The notes under the pieces were generated by a model that made no database searches, was not told the DNA's origin, and saw nothing but the letters and a program-made list of their open reading frames with translations. Position numbers and translations under genes: made by a program. Shown piece by piece: positions 51,135 to 60,499 of a DNA stretch of 64,000 nt; positions within the stretch are counted from its first letter, which is position 1; each line of letters starts with the position of its first letter. This DNA comes from Bacteriovoracaceae bacterium. Its GTDB lineage: Bacteria; Bdellovibrionota; Bacteriovoracia; Bacteriovoracales; Bacteriovoracaceae. The stretch lies in NCBI GenBank assembly GCA_947441615.1, contig CANEUH010000018.1, positions 18,264 to 82,263 of the forward strand, given 5' to 3'.

Positions 51135-51848
51135 ATGAAATGTAAACTACCACTCTTTTTCGGTATTTCGTTATTGTCCTTTAGTTGCTACTCACAAGAG
51201 TTTCTCGTAAGTCAATTCTCTAAGTGTGAGCCCTCAGGTTGGAGACAATACGAAATCGAGGGGGCCAAAGAGAAGGCGCGTTTTTATTCATATACTGCTT
51301 ACTGTTTTGATAAAAAAAGAAAGATGGAGCGGGAGATTGAATTTAAATGCATGGGGGAGGATGGTGGTATCTTGTTTGATGATTGTTTGAAATCAGGTGC
51401 ATTAAAAACACTTAAGAGAGAAAAAACGTCTGATCATGGTAGTTATGAAGCTGGGCTTGCAGTTATAAAACATCAAAATATATACGCAAAGACAGGAGGA
51501 CCCTACAAATACGAAGAATGTATCCCTGGAATATTAACAACTAGGGAAATCGGCCAAAACGCTGAATCTCAAAGGCTCTATACCTTTGATACTGTATGCA
51601 AAACTTCTTTGGGATTTGTTTTTGAAAGTAAAATTGAGTGTATCGATGATTCAAAATTTCCACCAAGCTATCTTGAGTGCATCAAAAAAAAGGATCGTTT
51701 AAAATGGAAAGACTCCGGAGGTTATGACAAAGACGACTTTGATCCGAAAAAAATGAATGTTAATCAATCTGATCGATCGATAAGAGAAGAAAAAGAAAAA
51801 AATAAAATTCAGAAAATGGATAAAAAAATAAAAGTGCAAAAACAATAA
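51135..51848 (+). CDS. Secreted Cys-rich hypothetical protein
   Basis: The 237-residue product has a signal peptide (LPLFFGISLLSFSCYS) and a mature part of two similar halves, each with a Cys pattern: SKCEPSGWRQYE...AYCFDKK...ECIPG...FDTVCKT...IECIDD. This suggests a duplicated small domain with disulfides. The end is a long Lys/Glu-rich tail with SDRSIREEKEK. Function unknown. Confidence 0.55.
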   Translation: MKCKLPLFFGISLLSFSCYSQEFLVSQFSKCEPSGWRQYEIEGAKEKARFYSYTAYCFDKKRKMEREIEFKCMGEDGGILFDDCLKSGALKTLKREKTSDHGSYEAGLAVIKHQNIYAKTGGPYKYEECIPGILTTREIGQNAESQRLYTFDTVCKTSLGFVFESKIECIDDSKFPPSYLECIKKKDRLKWKDSGGYDKDDFDPKKMNVNQSDRSIREEKEKNKIQKMDKKIKVQKQ

Positions 51849-51861
51849 CAAGTGATCCGAT

Positions 51862-52503
51862 ATGAAAGGTGCAATATTCGATATGGATGGGGTTGTGGTT
51901 GATAACCACAAATATCATTTTAAGGCCTGGATGGCCTTTTCAGAAAAATATAAGTTCGAGCTTAATTCAACAATCTATCGTGATAAATTTAATGGGAAAA
52001 CGAATAAAGATCTGTTCACGATGCTATTTGGTGATTTGAATGTTGAAGTGATTCATAAATTCTCAATAGAGAAAGAAGAGATATATCAAAAATTATATGC
52101 AGAGGATATGAAGGCCCATACGGGTCTGATTGATTTTTTAGAATTATTAAAGCGTCATAGATTTAAAATAGCTCTAGGTACTTCAGCTCCAACAAGTAAT
52201 GTAGATTTTACTTTGGATCGTTTAAAACTTAGGCACTACTTTGATGTCATAGTGGATGGATCCCAAGTCGAAAGAGGAAAACCAGATCCACAGGTTTATG
52301 AGCTTTGTGCCATGAAGTTGGGCCTTCAGCCTAAAGAGTGTTTTGTCTTTGAAGATTCACTTGCTGGTCTGGAGTCAGGAGAAAGGGCCGGTTGTAAAAT
52401 TATTGGAGTGGCCACTTCTCACGAGGCTTACGAATTAAAACCAATGACCGATTTTATCATTCATGATTTTACTGATGCAAAAAGTCTTTTACGGATAAGA
52501 TAG
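51862..52503 (+). CDS. HAD-superfamily phosphatase/mutase (beta-PGM-like)
   Basis: Motif I FDMDGVVVDN, motif II LGTSAPTSN, motif III Lys in ERGKPDPQVYE and motif IV FEDSLAGLESG are all present. The cap helix region (AFSEKYKFELNS) fits the beta-phosphoglucomutase branch. 213 residues. The substrate cannot be told. Confidence 0.85.
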   Translation: MKGAIFDMDGVVVDNHKYHFKAWMAFSEKYKFELNSTIYRDKFNGKTNKDLFTMLFGDLNVEVIHKFSIEKEEIYQKLYAEDMKAHTGLIDFLELLKRHRFKIALGTSAPTSNVDFTLDRLKLRHYFDVIVDGSQVERGKPDPQVYELCAMKLGLQPKECFVFEDSLAGLESGERAGCKIIGVATSHEAYELKPMTDFIIHDFTDAKSLLRIR

Positions 52504-52506
52504 AAA

Positions 52507-53268
52507 TTATATTTCGTTTGCTTTAAATCTTCCACGAACATCAAGATAGATTTGTTTTACAGGATATCTTTCTCCCATTTCTTCCAACATGGAGTACATC
52601 GTGACAAGATAGATTCCCAGGTAAAGGAAGTCTTTAGAGATATTCACTTTACGGCTTAGAAGGAAATCAGACATTTTAATGATGGAATTTTTAAATTGTT
52701 CAAGACCAAATTTCATCTCCTCGGTGAGAGCTGATCCAAATTGCGCCCGGAAAAGATCTCCAAGTTGTTTTTTATCAGACAGAGAGAAATCTTTCTTTAA
52801 AAGTCCAATCGCTTCAAGTCCACTGTAGTAGAGTTCATCATTTTCTAGATAAAATCCCTCGTAGACTTTTAGTAATCCTATGCGAAAGTTTTCATCAAAC
52901 TTGGTCCAGAAGTTAGAAGGACTCCAAACGAGATGGGAGTCTTTTTCAGAAAAGTGATTTGACCTTAAATCAAGGAAGAGACCATTCTTTGAAAAAAGTT
53001 GAACAAAGTAGAGAGTGAGAATCTTTTCTCCAACCCATTTCTTGTTGGAAAACTCTCTATGGTCATTTGCGTGAGTTGTAAGTTGAATCGAGTAGGCATG
53101 AAGAAGTTCTTTATTTGAGTGATAGAGTTCCTCAAACCCCTCTTTTTGGAGCATCCGCTTTGATATTTTAGGTAATTCTGAAGCAAGATCTGACCACTCA
53201 ACAGTTTGGAATAGTACTGTTGGGACGTGTCTAGATAATTCTTTTAGTACACCTGGTAATATTCTCAT
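52507..53268 (-). CDS. Hypothetical cytosolic protein
   Basis: The 253-residue product from ATG 53268 (RBS gggg, 9 nt upstream; the track starts three codons earlier) is helical and without signal peptide or TM. Phrases such as NFWTKFDENFRIGLLKVYEG and KDFLYLGIYLVTMYSMLEEM suggest an all-alpha fold. No family recognised. It lies divergent from the NAD-binding gene pair. Confidence 0.5.
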   Translation of the reverse strand: MRILPGVLKELSRHVPTVLFQTVEWSDLASELPKISKRMLQKEGFEELYHSNKELLHAYSIQLTTHANDHREFSNKKWVGEKILTLYFVQLFSKNGLFLDLRSNHFSEKDSHLVWSPSNFWTKFDENFRIGLLKVYEGFYLENDELYYSGLEAIGLLKKDFSLSDKKQLGDLFRAQFGSALTEEMKFGLEQFKNSIIKMSDFLLSRKVNISKDFLYLGIYLVTMYSMLEEMGERYPVKQIYLDVRGRFKANEI

Positions 53269-53321
53269 CAAAATCATCCCCTGATTATGCTACACTCATG
53301 GAGATATTCACAGGGATTTAT

Positions 53322-54701
53322 ATGAGAAAAATTCTCATCGCTGGTGCGAGTGGTTTTATAGGGCGTGCATTAATTAAGCGACTTTTGGATGAACCAGAAG
53401 TGCATATTATTGCACTTTCAAGAAGTGAGCGAACTTCAGATCACGATAGGGTGAGTTGGATTAAATGTGATTTATTCTCACTTAAAGATATTTCGAGTGC
53501 GATGAAAGGATGCCACGAAGCTTACTATCTTGTTCATTCGATGCTTCCATCGGCAAGTCTTTCTCAAGGAACGTTTTATGATTTCGACCTTATCATGGCC
53601 GATAACTTCATTCGGGCCGGTCATCATCACGATTTAGAACATATCATTTATCTTGGAGGAATGATTCCTAAGGTCGGGGAGCTTTCTTGGCACTTAAGAA
53701 GTAGGCTTGAAGTTGAAGAAACATTTCGCTTTTCGGGAATCAAAACGACAGTACTAAGAGCAGGTCTCATTGTTGGCCCACATGGATCATCATTTACGAT
53801 TGTTCAGAAATTGATTGAAAGACTTCCCATTATGATATGTCCAGCATGGACAAAAACGCGGTCTCAACCAGTGGCCTTAACTGATGTCATTAAGGTCCTT
53901 TATCGCTCTTATCGTGAAAAGGATATTCAAGGAAGAATTTACGATATTGCCGGGCCGGATGTCGTGACATATCAGGACCTCATTATTAGGGCCGCTAAAA
54001 AAATTAGAAAATCTACGACTCTCATTACATTAAATATTATCCCACTTTCAATTTCTCGCTTATGGGTTTCAGTGATTACCGGAGTTCCGAGAGATCTCGT
54101 TTATCCACTTGTTTTAAGTCTTAAACACGAGATGCTTCCAAGTCCAGAAAACGCCTGGCCTCATCCAGAAGATCTTATAACGAGTCTTGATCAAAGTTTA
54201 GAAGACGCTTTAAATGTTTCAGTGGACTCAAATTATAAAATGTTCCGCCCTCCTCGTAAGGATGTTCGTTCCATTCAGAGACTTGTTTTACCTCCCGGAA
54301 GAAATGCTGAGTGGGTGGCCTTAGAGTATTTTAAGTGGTTGCCTTTTTTCTTCTCTACACTCGTAACCGTAAAAGTAGTTGGTAATTTTTGTACGTTTTA
54401 TCTTATTGATCCCTCTGTTGAAATTCTTGTCTTAAAGAAAAGTATTGATAGAAGCTCCCCTGATCGACAGCTTCTATATGTCGTTGGTGGCCTACTTTCA
54501 GGGAAGATGGATAGAGGAAGACTAGAGTTTAGAGAGGTTTTAAATCGTCAATATGTCATGGCAGCTCTCCATGAATTTAGACCTGCTCTTCCTTGGTTTA
54601 TTTATCGCTGGTCACAAGCAATAGTTCACTTAATCGTCATGAAAGCCTTTGGTGAACACTTAAAATGGCATTTTATTTCAGGACAAAAGGCAAAAAAATG
54701 A
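53322..54701 (+). CDS. NAD(P)-binding epimerase-like protein with C-terminal DUF2867-like domain
   Basis: The Rossmann part begins KILIAGASGFIGRALIKRLL (from ATG 53322) and continues YLVHSML and IYLGGMIPKVGELSWHLRSR to about 300. A C-terminal part of about 150 residues (NAEWVALEYFKWLPFFFSTL, KMDRGRLEFREVLN) resembles DUF2867. The fusion is as in COG0702 SDR relatives. It overlaps the next gene, a shorter paralogue, by 4 nt. Substrate unknown. Confidence 0.75.
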   Translation: MRKILIAGASGFIGRALIKRLLDEPEVHIIALSRSERTSDHDRVSWIKCDLFSLKDISSAMKGCHEAYYLVHSMLPSASLSQGTFYDFDLIMADNFIRAGHHHDLEHIIYLGGMIPKVGELSWHLRSRLEVEETFRFSGIKTTVLRAGLIVGPHGSSFTIVQKLIERLPIMICPAWTKTRSQPVALTDVIKVLYRSYREKDIQGRIYDIAGPDVVTYQDLIIRAAKKIRKSTTLITLNIIPLSISRLWVSVITGVPRDLVYPLVLSLKHEMLPSPENAWPHPEDLITSLDQSLEDALNVSVDSNYKMFRPPRKDVRSIQRLVLPPGRNAEWVALEYFKWLPFFFSTLVTVKVVGNFCTFYLIDPSVEILVLKKSIDRSSPDRQLLYVVGGLLSGKMDRGRLEFREVLNRQYVMAALHEFRPALPWFIYRWSQAIVHLIVMKAFGEHLKWHFISGQKAKK

Positions 54702-55729
54702 AAATATTAGTCGCAGGAGCGAATGGTTTTGTGGGCCGCGCTCTTATTCATAAGCTTATTCAAGATGGTCACGATATTGTTGCGCTTATAAGAGATATTA
54801 ATAATAAATTTGAAATTGAAAACGTTACATGGATCACTGGGGACTTACTTCACTCCGCTTCCCTTCATCCTTTGGAGAAAATTGAAAAGGCATTTTATCT
54901 CGTCCACGGCATGAAGGGGGAGGATCGGGATTTTGAATATCAAGAATCTTTAGCTGCTGTGAATTTCATTAATTGGGTTAAGCCATCAAGCCCTGACATT
55001 ATTTATCTTGGGGGCCTTGGTCCAGATTCGAAATCACTTTCACCTCATCTACGGAGCCGTCATTTAACTGGAGCGATTCTTGGGGCAAGTGGTTTAAATG
55101 TGCTTGAGTTCAGGGCCAGTATCATTATGGGTGAAGGGTCATTATCATTTGAAATGATTAAGGCGATGTGTGAGAGGTTTCCTCTTAGACCAGAGCTCTC
55201 TTTACTCAATCAAAAGTGCCAGCCTTTGGCCTTGAGTGATTTATTAAAATACCTTCTTAGCTCTTTAGAATTTAAAAAAACAGGACACTCAGTACTCGAA
55301 ATTGGAGGTCCTGAAGCAGTTAATTATGGTGAGCTTCTTGATCTCTATTCAGAAATTGCTGGTCTTAGACGTCCGAAAGTGAAAATTCCCGAGGTGGAGT
55401 CTAAAATCATTCTTCGGGCCCTTGATTACGCAGTCCCAGAGCATGCTCAGATTGGAAAAAAACTCACTGAGAGCTTGGGGCATCCAACAGTCGTGACCAA
55501 AGAACTTGCTCAAAAAGAATTTCCAACTATCGTGCCTATGAATCTTAGGACTTCGATGGAGATGGCGATAAACCAGTCAACGTCATATTACGCACCAATC
55601 TGGGAGAAAGACTTTTTGAAGGACCTGGTTGCAGACAAAATGTTGACTCAGTCAGGATTAATTTCATCAGAACTCTTGCGAAACCTTGAGAAAGTAGCGA
55701 AGCTAAGGAAAATACTTTCAAGAAAGTGA
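54698..55729 (+). CDS. NAD(P)-binding epimerase-like protein (paralogue)
   Basis: The Rossmann start KILVAGANGFVGRALIHKLI and phrases YLVHGMKG and IYLGGLGPDSKSLSPHLRSR match the preceding protein closely. The DUF2867-like part is absent. The ATG at 54698 (ATGA overlap) is preferred to the track start. It overlaps the murI region; the pair may result from a tandem duplication. Confidence 0.75.
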   Translation: MKILVAGANGFVGRALIHKLIQDGHDIVALIRDINNKFEIENVTWITGDLLHSASLHPLEKIEKAFYLVHGMKGEDRDFEYQESLAAVNFINWVKPSSPDIIYLGGLGPDSKSLSPHLRSRHLTGAILGASGLNVLEFRASIIMGEGSLSFEMIKAMCERFPLRPELSLLNQKCQPLALSDLLKYLLSSLEFKKTGHSVLEIGGPEAVNYGELLDLYSEIAGLRRPKVKIPEVESKIILRALDYAVPEHAQIGKKLTESLGHPTVVTKELAQKEFPTIVPMNLRTSMEMAINQSTSYYAPIWEKDFLKDLVADKMLTQSGLISSELLRNLEKVAKLRKILSRK

Positions 55730-55731
55730 TT

Positions 55732-56526
55732 ATGAAAAAATCGATTGGTATCTTTGACTCTGGACTGGGCGGTCTGACTGTCCTTAAAGTATTATCTCAA
55801 AAATTTCCCAATGAGTCTTTTTGCTATCTTGGTGACATCGCGAGACTTCCGTACGGAAATAAATCCCCCGAAACGATCCGAAAGTATGGCGTTCAAATTT
55901 TAAAATTTTTAAAAGATCAAAATGTGAAGGCCCTCATCATCGCCTGCAATTCTGCTTCGACTGTTTTTCTTGGAGAGCATGAATTTGAAGGAATACCACT
56001 TTTAAACGTTATTGAACCTGGTTCCAAAGAGGCGTTGAGAGTTTCGGCCGATAAAAAGATTGCTGTACTTGGAACTTCTGCAACTATTCGCTCCCACGCT
56101 TATGAAAAAACTTTAAAGAGGCTCGATTCAAGTTCAGTTGTCATTGAGCAGGCGTGCCCCCTTTTTGTTCCTCTTGTGGAAGAGGGGATTGTTGATGATC
56201 CCATCACTGAGATGGTGGCCGAAAGATACCTTTCAGAAATTAAAAAAGATAAAATCAAAACAGTGATTCTAGGTTGTACTCATTATCCCGTTCTTAAATC
56301 TGATCTCGCTAAAACACTTGGTCCAGATGTTGTCCTGGTTGAAAGTGGTGAAGTTCTATCAGAGCAGCTTCAGGCACTTTTTAAATCTGGTGTGATTCTT
56401 AAAGAGGTTGATAATTCCCGACAGATTCGGGTCTGTATTACGGATCTCACGGATCATTTTGAAAGGTTGGCCCAAAAGCTTATGAATCCCGAGCCTATTG
56501 GTCAGTTGGAAAAAGTTGTTCTTTAA
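55732..56526 (+). CDS. murI: Glutamate racemase
   Basis: MurI supplies D-glutamate for peptidoglycan. The catalytic pair is in IACNSAST (first Cys) and ILGCTHYPVL (second Cys), and the start KSIGIFDSGLGGLTVLK and LPYGNKSPETI are diagnostic. 264 residues from ATG 55732; the track start GTG 55726 adds two. Confidence 0.95.
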   Translation: MKKSIGIFDSGLGGLTVLKVLSQKFPNESFCYLGDIARLPYGNKSPETIRKYGVQILKFLKDQNVKALIIACNSASTVFLGEHEFEGIPLLNVIEPGSKEALRVSADKKIAVLGTSATIRSHAYEKTLKRLDSSSVVIEQACPLFVPLVEEGIVDDPITEMVAERYLSEIKKDKIKTVILGCTHYPVLKSDLAKTLGPDVVLVESGEVLSEQLQALFKSGVILKEVDNSRQIRVCITDLTDHFERLAQKLMNPEPIGQLEKVVL

Positions 56527-56599
56527 TTAATTCAAGATTTTTTCCTCAGCTTCATCTTTGATCAGTCGATAAGTTATCGACTGCGTTCAAGGAGTTTGT

Positions 56600-57064
56600 A
56601 TGTCAGATGACAAAAAAGTTGTGGATTTTAACGAGAAAAGAAAACAAAGCATCGAGCAAAAAAGAAGATCATTTGAGCGGGTGGTATTCCAAGAATTCCT
56701 AGGTGTCGAGACGGTGATTGATGACCAGGGAGCTGGTTTTGAGGTGAAACTTCTCGATATTTCCGGAGAGGGATGCCAATTCCAAGTTCCGTTTACTTTG
56801 AAGGCCAAGAATCAATTTAAATCAGATACCGAAGTCACAATGAAGCTTTTCTTTACGAAAGGAACTTATATCCCAGCTGTCGTCACGGTACGTCACGCTA
56901 GTGAGTACATTGATCAGGATGGAAACGCCTGGCTTCGTTTGGGTGGGGAGTTTGATACATCTCTTCCAAGTTTTAAGGCCCTGGCGAGCTTTATTAATTT
57001 TATCTATCAATATGCTGAGTATTCTTGCCTGGATAAAGGTGAGTCAAAGGTTTATTTTCTTTAA
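56600..57064 (+). CDS. PilZ-domain protein (c-di-GMP binding)
   Basis: The 154-residue product has the PilZ RxxxR-like motif in KRRSFERVVF and the DxSxxG motif DISGEGCQF, the pair that binds cyclic di-GMP. The remaining strands run to a C-terminal helix. Partner unknown. A strong terminator follows. Confidence 0.8.
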   Translation: MSDDKKVVDFNEKRKQSIEQKRRSFERVVFQEFLGVETVIDDQGAGFEVKLLDISGEGCQFQVPFTLKAKNQFKSDTEVTMKLFFTKGTYIPAVVTVRHASEYIDQDGNAWLRLGGEFDTSLPSFKALASFINFIYQYAEYSCLDKGESKVYFL

Positions 57065-57086
57065 AACAAACGACATTAATAAGTTA

Positions 57087-57114
57087 AAGACCTCTCTTAT
57101 GAGAGGTCTTTTTT
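57087..57114 (+). terminator. Intrinsic terminator
   Basis: AAGACCTCTC pairs with GAGAGGTCTT over 10 bp around a 4-nt loop TTAT, followed by T-run. Ends the PilZ gene transcript. Confidence 0.9.
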
Positions 57115-57179
57115 ATTGCACGGCTCCCGAAGTCCATATTCATCGCCCAATAGATTTTTCTTTGTTATAATTTGGGCCT

Positions 57180-58460
57180 ATGAAATTGGCCATACTAGGA
57201 CATTCACCGCTCGCTCTAGAAGCCGCGATTCGCTTCCATTTACATGGAGCCGCACTCACTTGGTATATTGATCAAGATGATTTTACCCTTTTTGATTCTT
57301 CATCTTTTTCTTCGGACTCATTCATAAGTGATCTGGGACTTAGTCTTTTAAAAGAGATTAACGTCAATTATTCTCCGACAGCATTTAATTGGAATGAGTG
57401 GACTCAGAAATATGAAAAACCATTAATTGATTATTTAAGAGTTCATCAAGAAGTGAGAAGTGATCAAGTCATTTCTATCTCAAAGAGGTTTCTTGCTCCA
57501 GGTGAAGTGATTCCAGGCCGTTCTCGTTTTCTGGACCTATTTAGAATTATCTACCGAGTGAATCCAAAAGAATTCATTGAAGAGCAAAAAGAAATAAACC
57601 CAGAAACATATAAAAAATTAACTGAAGAGTTTATAACCTCTCTTACAAGTACGATTGAGATGTACCAAGACTATGATTTAGTTTTGGATTTACGTTCTGA
57701 TTTAAGTAAAGCCTCGGCCGCTGCAAGTGGTAAAGCCTTGGGAGAGAGCCGTATAACAGAAAAGGTCGCTCATTCACTAGAGGCTTTGGGAAAAAGTAAA
57801 AAGCTCATCCCATCAGCTAATCTAAGAGATATTGCTATCATTGGTTCAGATTCACTGGCCGCAGATATTTTATTGTCGCTCGGGACTTGGATTCACGATC
57901 AGCGTTCAAATTTATTTGTCGTAACGACTGAGGATGAGCCCTTTAAGGATTTTTTATCTAAAGCTCATCCAACGACTGCAGAACAATTAATGAAACTCAT
58001 AAATGATCTAGAAATAGAATTTCAGCAGGAGATTGAAGTCTTTACGAAAAAACTTCGTGATTGGCAGGAGCTCGATGATTTTGTTCAGGTCAAAATTCCA
58101 AGGCCTTCTGAGCCTATACCAAGATTAAATTTTTTCTCAGGCCATAATGTGACTGCAATTGATGAGTTAATTGATCGAAAGAGAATGTTTCTGACTCTTG
58201 AAAAACCAGAGTTCCGACATGGTAAAAAACATCCAGAAAATAATAACGTTGAATTAAAAACGGTGGGAGTAGATCAGATTCTCATTGCACACGCCAAAAA
58301 AGATCGCTCATTTGTTGAAGTTGATGCTAATGAACAAGGTTTTTTTGATCTCACTCCAACAAGATTAAATCTCAATGAATGTTGGGAAAAAGATCTATTA
58401 AAAGTAGAAGGAATTGAGGATGAGATTTTTAAGCTCTTTTCTCCTGTTAGTTCTCACTAG
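57180..58460 (+). CDS. Rossmann-like protein of unknown function
   Basis: The 426-residue product starts with a dinucleotide-binding-like strand-helix (MKLAILGHSPLALEAAIRFH). A second Rossmann-like segment lies near 215 (LRDIAIIGSDSLAADILLSLG). Together they resemble a flavoprotein oxidoreductase layout, but the glycine-rich motif is unusual. Its end overlaps a lipoprotein gene by 41 nt, suggesting coupling. No family recognised. Confidence 0.55.
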   Translation: MKLAILGHSPLALEAAIRFHLHGAALTWYIDQDDFTLFDSSSFSSDSFISDLGLSLLKEINVNYSPTAFNWNEWTQKYEKPLIDYLRVHQEVRSDQVISISKRFLAPGEVIPGRSRFLDLFRIIYRVNPKEFIEEQKEINPETYKKLTEEFITSLTSTIEMYQDYDLVLDLRSDLSKASAAASGKALGESRITEKVAHSLEALGKSKKLIPSANLRDIAIIGSDSLAADILLSLGTWIHDQRSNLFVVTTEDEPFKDFLSKAHPTTAEQLMKLINDLEIEFQQEIEVFTKKLRDWQELDDFVQVKIPRPSEPIPRLNFFSGHNVTAIDELIDRKRMFLTLEKPEFRHGKKHPENNNVELKTVGVDQILIAHAKKDRSFVEVDANEQGFFDLTPTRLNLNECWEKDLLKVEGIEDEIFKLFSPVSSH

Positions 58461-59148
58461 TTGTACACAAGGACAATTGAGACAGGAAACAGATCAGACT
58501 CCGTATCGCACTTCGGGTCTAGAGCAATATTTTTTACCAGAACTTCCAAAGTGGGCAAATAACTCAGCTTCAGGTCAGTGTTTTAAAAAACATTCATATC
58601 AGTATTTAGATTTCACAAAACTAGGTCAAACCTATAATTTAAAGTATCCGGATTTGATTGAGCTTCAGGCCCAATACAATGACCGACTAGAGTCTTACTT
58701 TCGTTCGACGGCCCTTCGTTTTGTAAAACCTGTTGAGGAAGCAGCTTTCTTTTCTAACACTCTTGAAAATGTTCGAGGAGGAGTGAGAGCTTTTAAGCTA
58801 CCTACGATGGCCTCTAAAGTCGATATCATTTGGGTTGACCGCTATATGGCGCTCAATCAAGTAAATGAACTAAAAAAAATGAATGAGCTAGGCCGATTTG
58901 ATGAAAGGGTTCCGGTTCTTTTTAGTTCATGTTTATCAAAGCAGGATTTAAATCAGTGGCTCGTAGAAAATAATTTAGACCAAGTTGGATTTTATACTCT
59001 TTCTGCTGAATGGTTAACTCCGTTTGGATCAGATCTAGAGTTAAAGCCAGGTCTTCATTTAGAAATAAAAAAACTTTTAGCACCTAATGTGGATGTACGC
59101 TTTGTATCTCCCAATGAAATACTTTTACCTACAGAAATTGTTCTCTAA
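58420..59148 (+). CDS. Putative lipoprotein, unknown
   Basis: The 242-residue product has lipobox VLTSC (Cys15) from the ATG at 58420, preceded by a RBS (aagg); the track start is a TTG two codons before. The mature part has mixed helices and strands with two Cys (SGQCFKKH, FSSCLSK). No family recognised. It begins inside the preceding gene and lies 12 nt before a cyclophilin gene. Confidence 0.55.
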   Translation: MRFLSSFLLLVLTSCTQGQLRQETDQTPYRTSGLEQYFLPELPKWANNSASGQCFKKHSYQYLDFTKLGQTYNLKYPDLIELQAQYNDRLESYFRSTALRFVKPVEEAAFFSNTLENVRGGVRAFKLPTMASKVDIIWVDRYMALNQVNELKKMNELGRFDERVPVLFSSCLSKQDLNQWLVENNLDQVGFYTLSAEWLTPFGSDLELKPGLHLEIKKLLAPNVDVRFVSPNEILLPTEIVL

Positions 59149-59160
59149 GAAGGAGTTTTT

Positions 59161-59700
59161 ATGTTCGGCATGATGAAAAAAGAAAAATTAGATTATAAAG
59201 AAGAAGTGAAGGGGCTATCAGCTGTTTTTAAAACTAGTATGGGAGAGTTTGAGATTGAACTCTTTCACAAAGATGCACCTGAAACAGTTTGGAATTTTGT
59301 GAACCTCGCTGAGGGAAGACAAGAATCCGTTAAAGAAGGTCCCTATTATAATGGTCTCATTTTTCACAGAGTGATCCGTGGATTTATGATCCAAGGTGGA
59401 TGCCCAGAGGGTTCAGGTCGTGGAGGCCCAGGTTACCGCTTCCAAGATGAATTTAAATCGCACTTAAAACACAACACTGAAGGTGTTCTTTCTATGGCCA
59501 ACGCTGGCCCAGGAACAAATGGATCTCAGTTTTTTATCACTCTCGCTCCAACTCCACACTTAGATGGACGCCATACTGTATTCGGAAAAGTTGTTCGTGG
59601 TATGGATATCGTTAAAAAGATTGGCGATACTGCTACAGGTGCTATGGATCGCCCAAGAACAGATGTTGTGATGGAGTCTGTTGAAATTAAGCGTTCTTAA
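59161..59700 (+). CDS. Cyclophilin-type peptidyl-prolyl isomerase
   Basis: The 179-residue cytosolic-type product has [40 protein letters not shown] and [16 protein letters not shown]. These carry the catalytic Arg/Phe/Gln residues. No signal peptide is present, so it acts in the cytosol. RBS aaggag is strong. Confidence 0.95.
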   Translation: MFGMMKKEKLDYKEEVKGLSAVFKTSMGEFEIELFHKDAPETVWNFVNLAEGRQESVKEGPYYNGLIFHRVIRGFMIQGGCPEGSGRGGPGYRFQDEFKSHLKHNTEGVLSMANAGPGTNGSQFFITLAPTPHLDGRHTVFGKVVRGMDIVKKIGDTATGAMDRPRTDVVMESVEIKRS

Positions 59701-59708
59701 ATCTTAAT

Positions 59709-59739
59709 CTAGGTCTCCTTCACTTAGAGGGGGACCTAG
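59709..59739 (+). terminator. Terminator-like hairpin after cyclophilin
   Basis: CTAGGTC and GACCTAG arms with extra C/G pairs flank a short loop, with a mixed C/T tail instead of a clean T-run. Confidence 0.5.
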
Positions 59740-59859
59740 AGCCTCTTTTCCTTTTCGAAATAAATCCTCAATTAATCTCAATCTAATTTATCAATATTAT
59801 TGGTGACTGCTAATCTATCGCGAACGTTTACAGAATATATCATTTATGATAGGATTTAT

Positions 59860-60168
59860 ATGTTTAAGATTTTAGGCACTGAAAGATATTGGGAATGGTT
59901 TTCTGACCAGAATTTAAAGATACAATGCCTGATTAATACTCGGCTTGAGAGAATCATTCAATACGGTCATTTTGGAGAAGCGAGACATTTATCAAGAAGA
60001 TTATCAGAACTTAAATGGAAAAATGGATTAAGACTGTATTTTTCAATATCAATTGATTCTGATTCTAAAACGATAATCATTCTTTACGGTGGGACTAAAA
60101 AGACTCAAAAGAGTGATATCAAAAAAGCAATCACCTTAATGATGGAACTCTTAAAGGAAGAGAAATGA
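59860..60168 (+). CDS. RelE/HigB-like toxin (COG3657 type)
   Basis: The 102-residue product from the ATG 59860 (RBS agga; the track start at 59800 is too early) shows FGEARHLSRRLSELKWKNGL and the ending ILYGGTKKTQKSDIKKAI. This is the pattern of HigB-like killers. It overlaps the antitoxin by 4 nt. Activity is inferred from family. Confidence 0.8.
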   Translation: MFKILGTERYWEWFSDQNLKIQCLINTRLERIIQYGHFGEARHLSRRLSELKWKNGLRLYFSISIDSDSKTIIILYGGTKKTQKSDIKKAITLMMELLKEEK

Positions 60169-60476
60169 AAAAGTTTAATATTGAAGCAATGAAGCCTCTT
60201 CGAATAAAAAAAAAGAACGGTCTCTTAAAAATTGATCCAAAAAAATTTTTGAGGGATCGTCAATTAGTCGCTAAAAGCCTTGCTGAGGCACTTATCTCTG
60301 GAGATCAGGAAGCGTTCCAAGAAATTATTATGGGTTATTTAAGTGTCGTTAACAAAGAAGAGCTTGCCAGATCTGCCAATTTACCAATAGCTACGATTAG
60401 AAGAGTGGCCGCAGGATCGAATTATAATATAGAAACATTACTAAAAATTACTTCTGCAATTGATAGAGCTGCTTAA
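60165..60476 (+). CDS. HigA-like HTH antitoxin (COG3636 type)
   Basis: The 103-residue product has a helical toxin-binding start (DRQLVAKSLAEALISGDQEA) and a C-terminal HTH (NLPIATIRRVAAGSNYNIET). Toxin-first order with 4-nt overlap matches the HigBA arrangement. Confidence 0.8.
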   Translation: MKKFNIEAMKPLRIKKKNGLLKIDPKKFLRDRQLVAKSLAEALISGDQEAFQEIIMGYLSVVNKEELARSANLPIATIRRVAAGSNYNIETLLKITSAIDRAA

Positions 60477-60499
60477 TTTATACGACATTTATTTTATTT

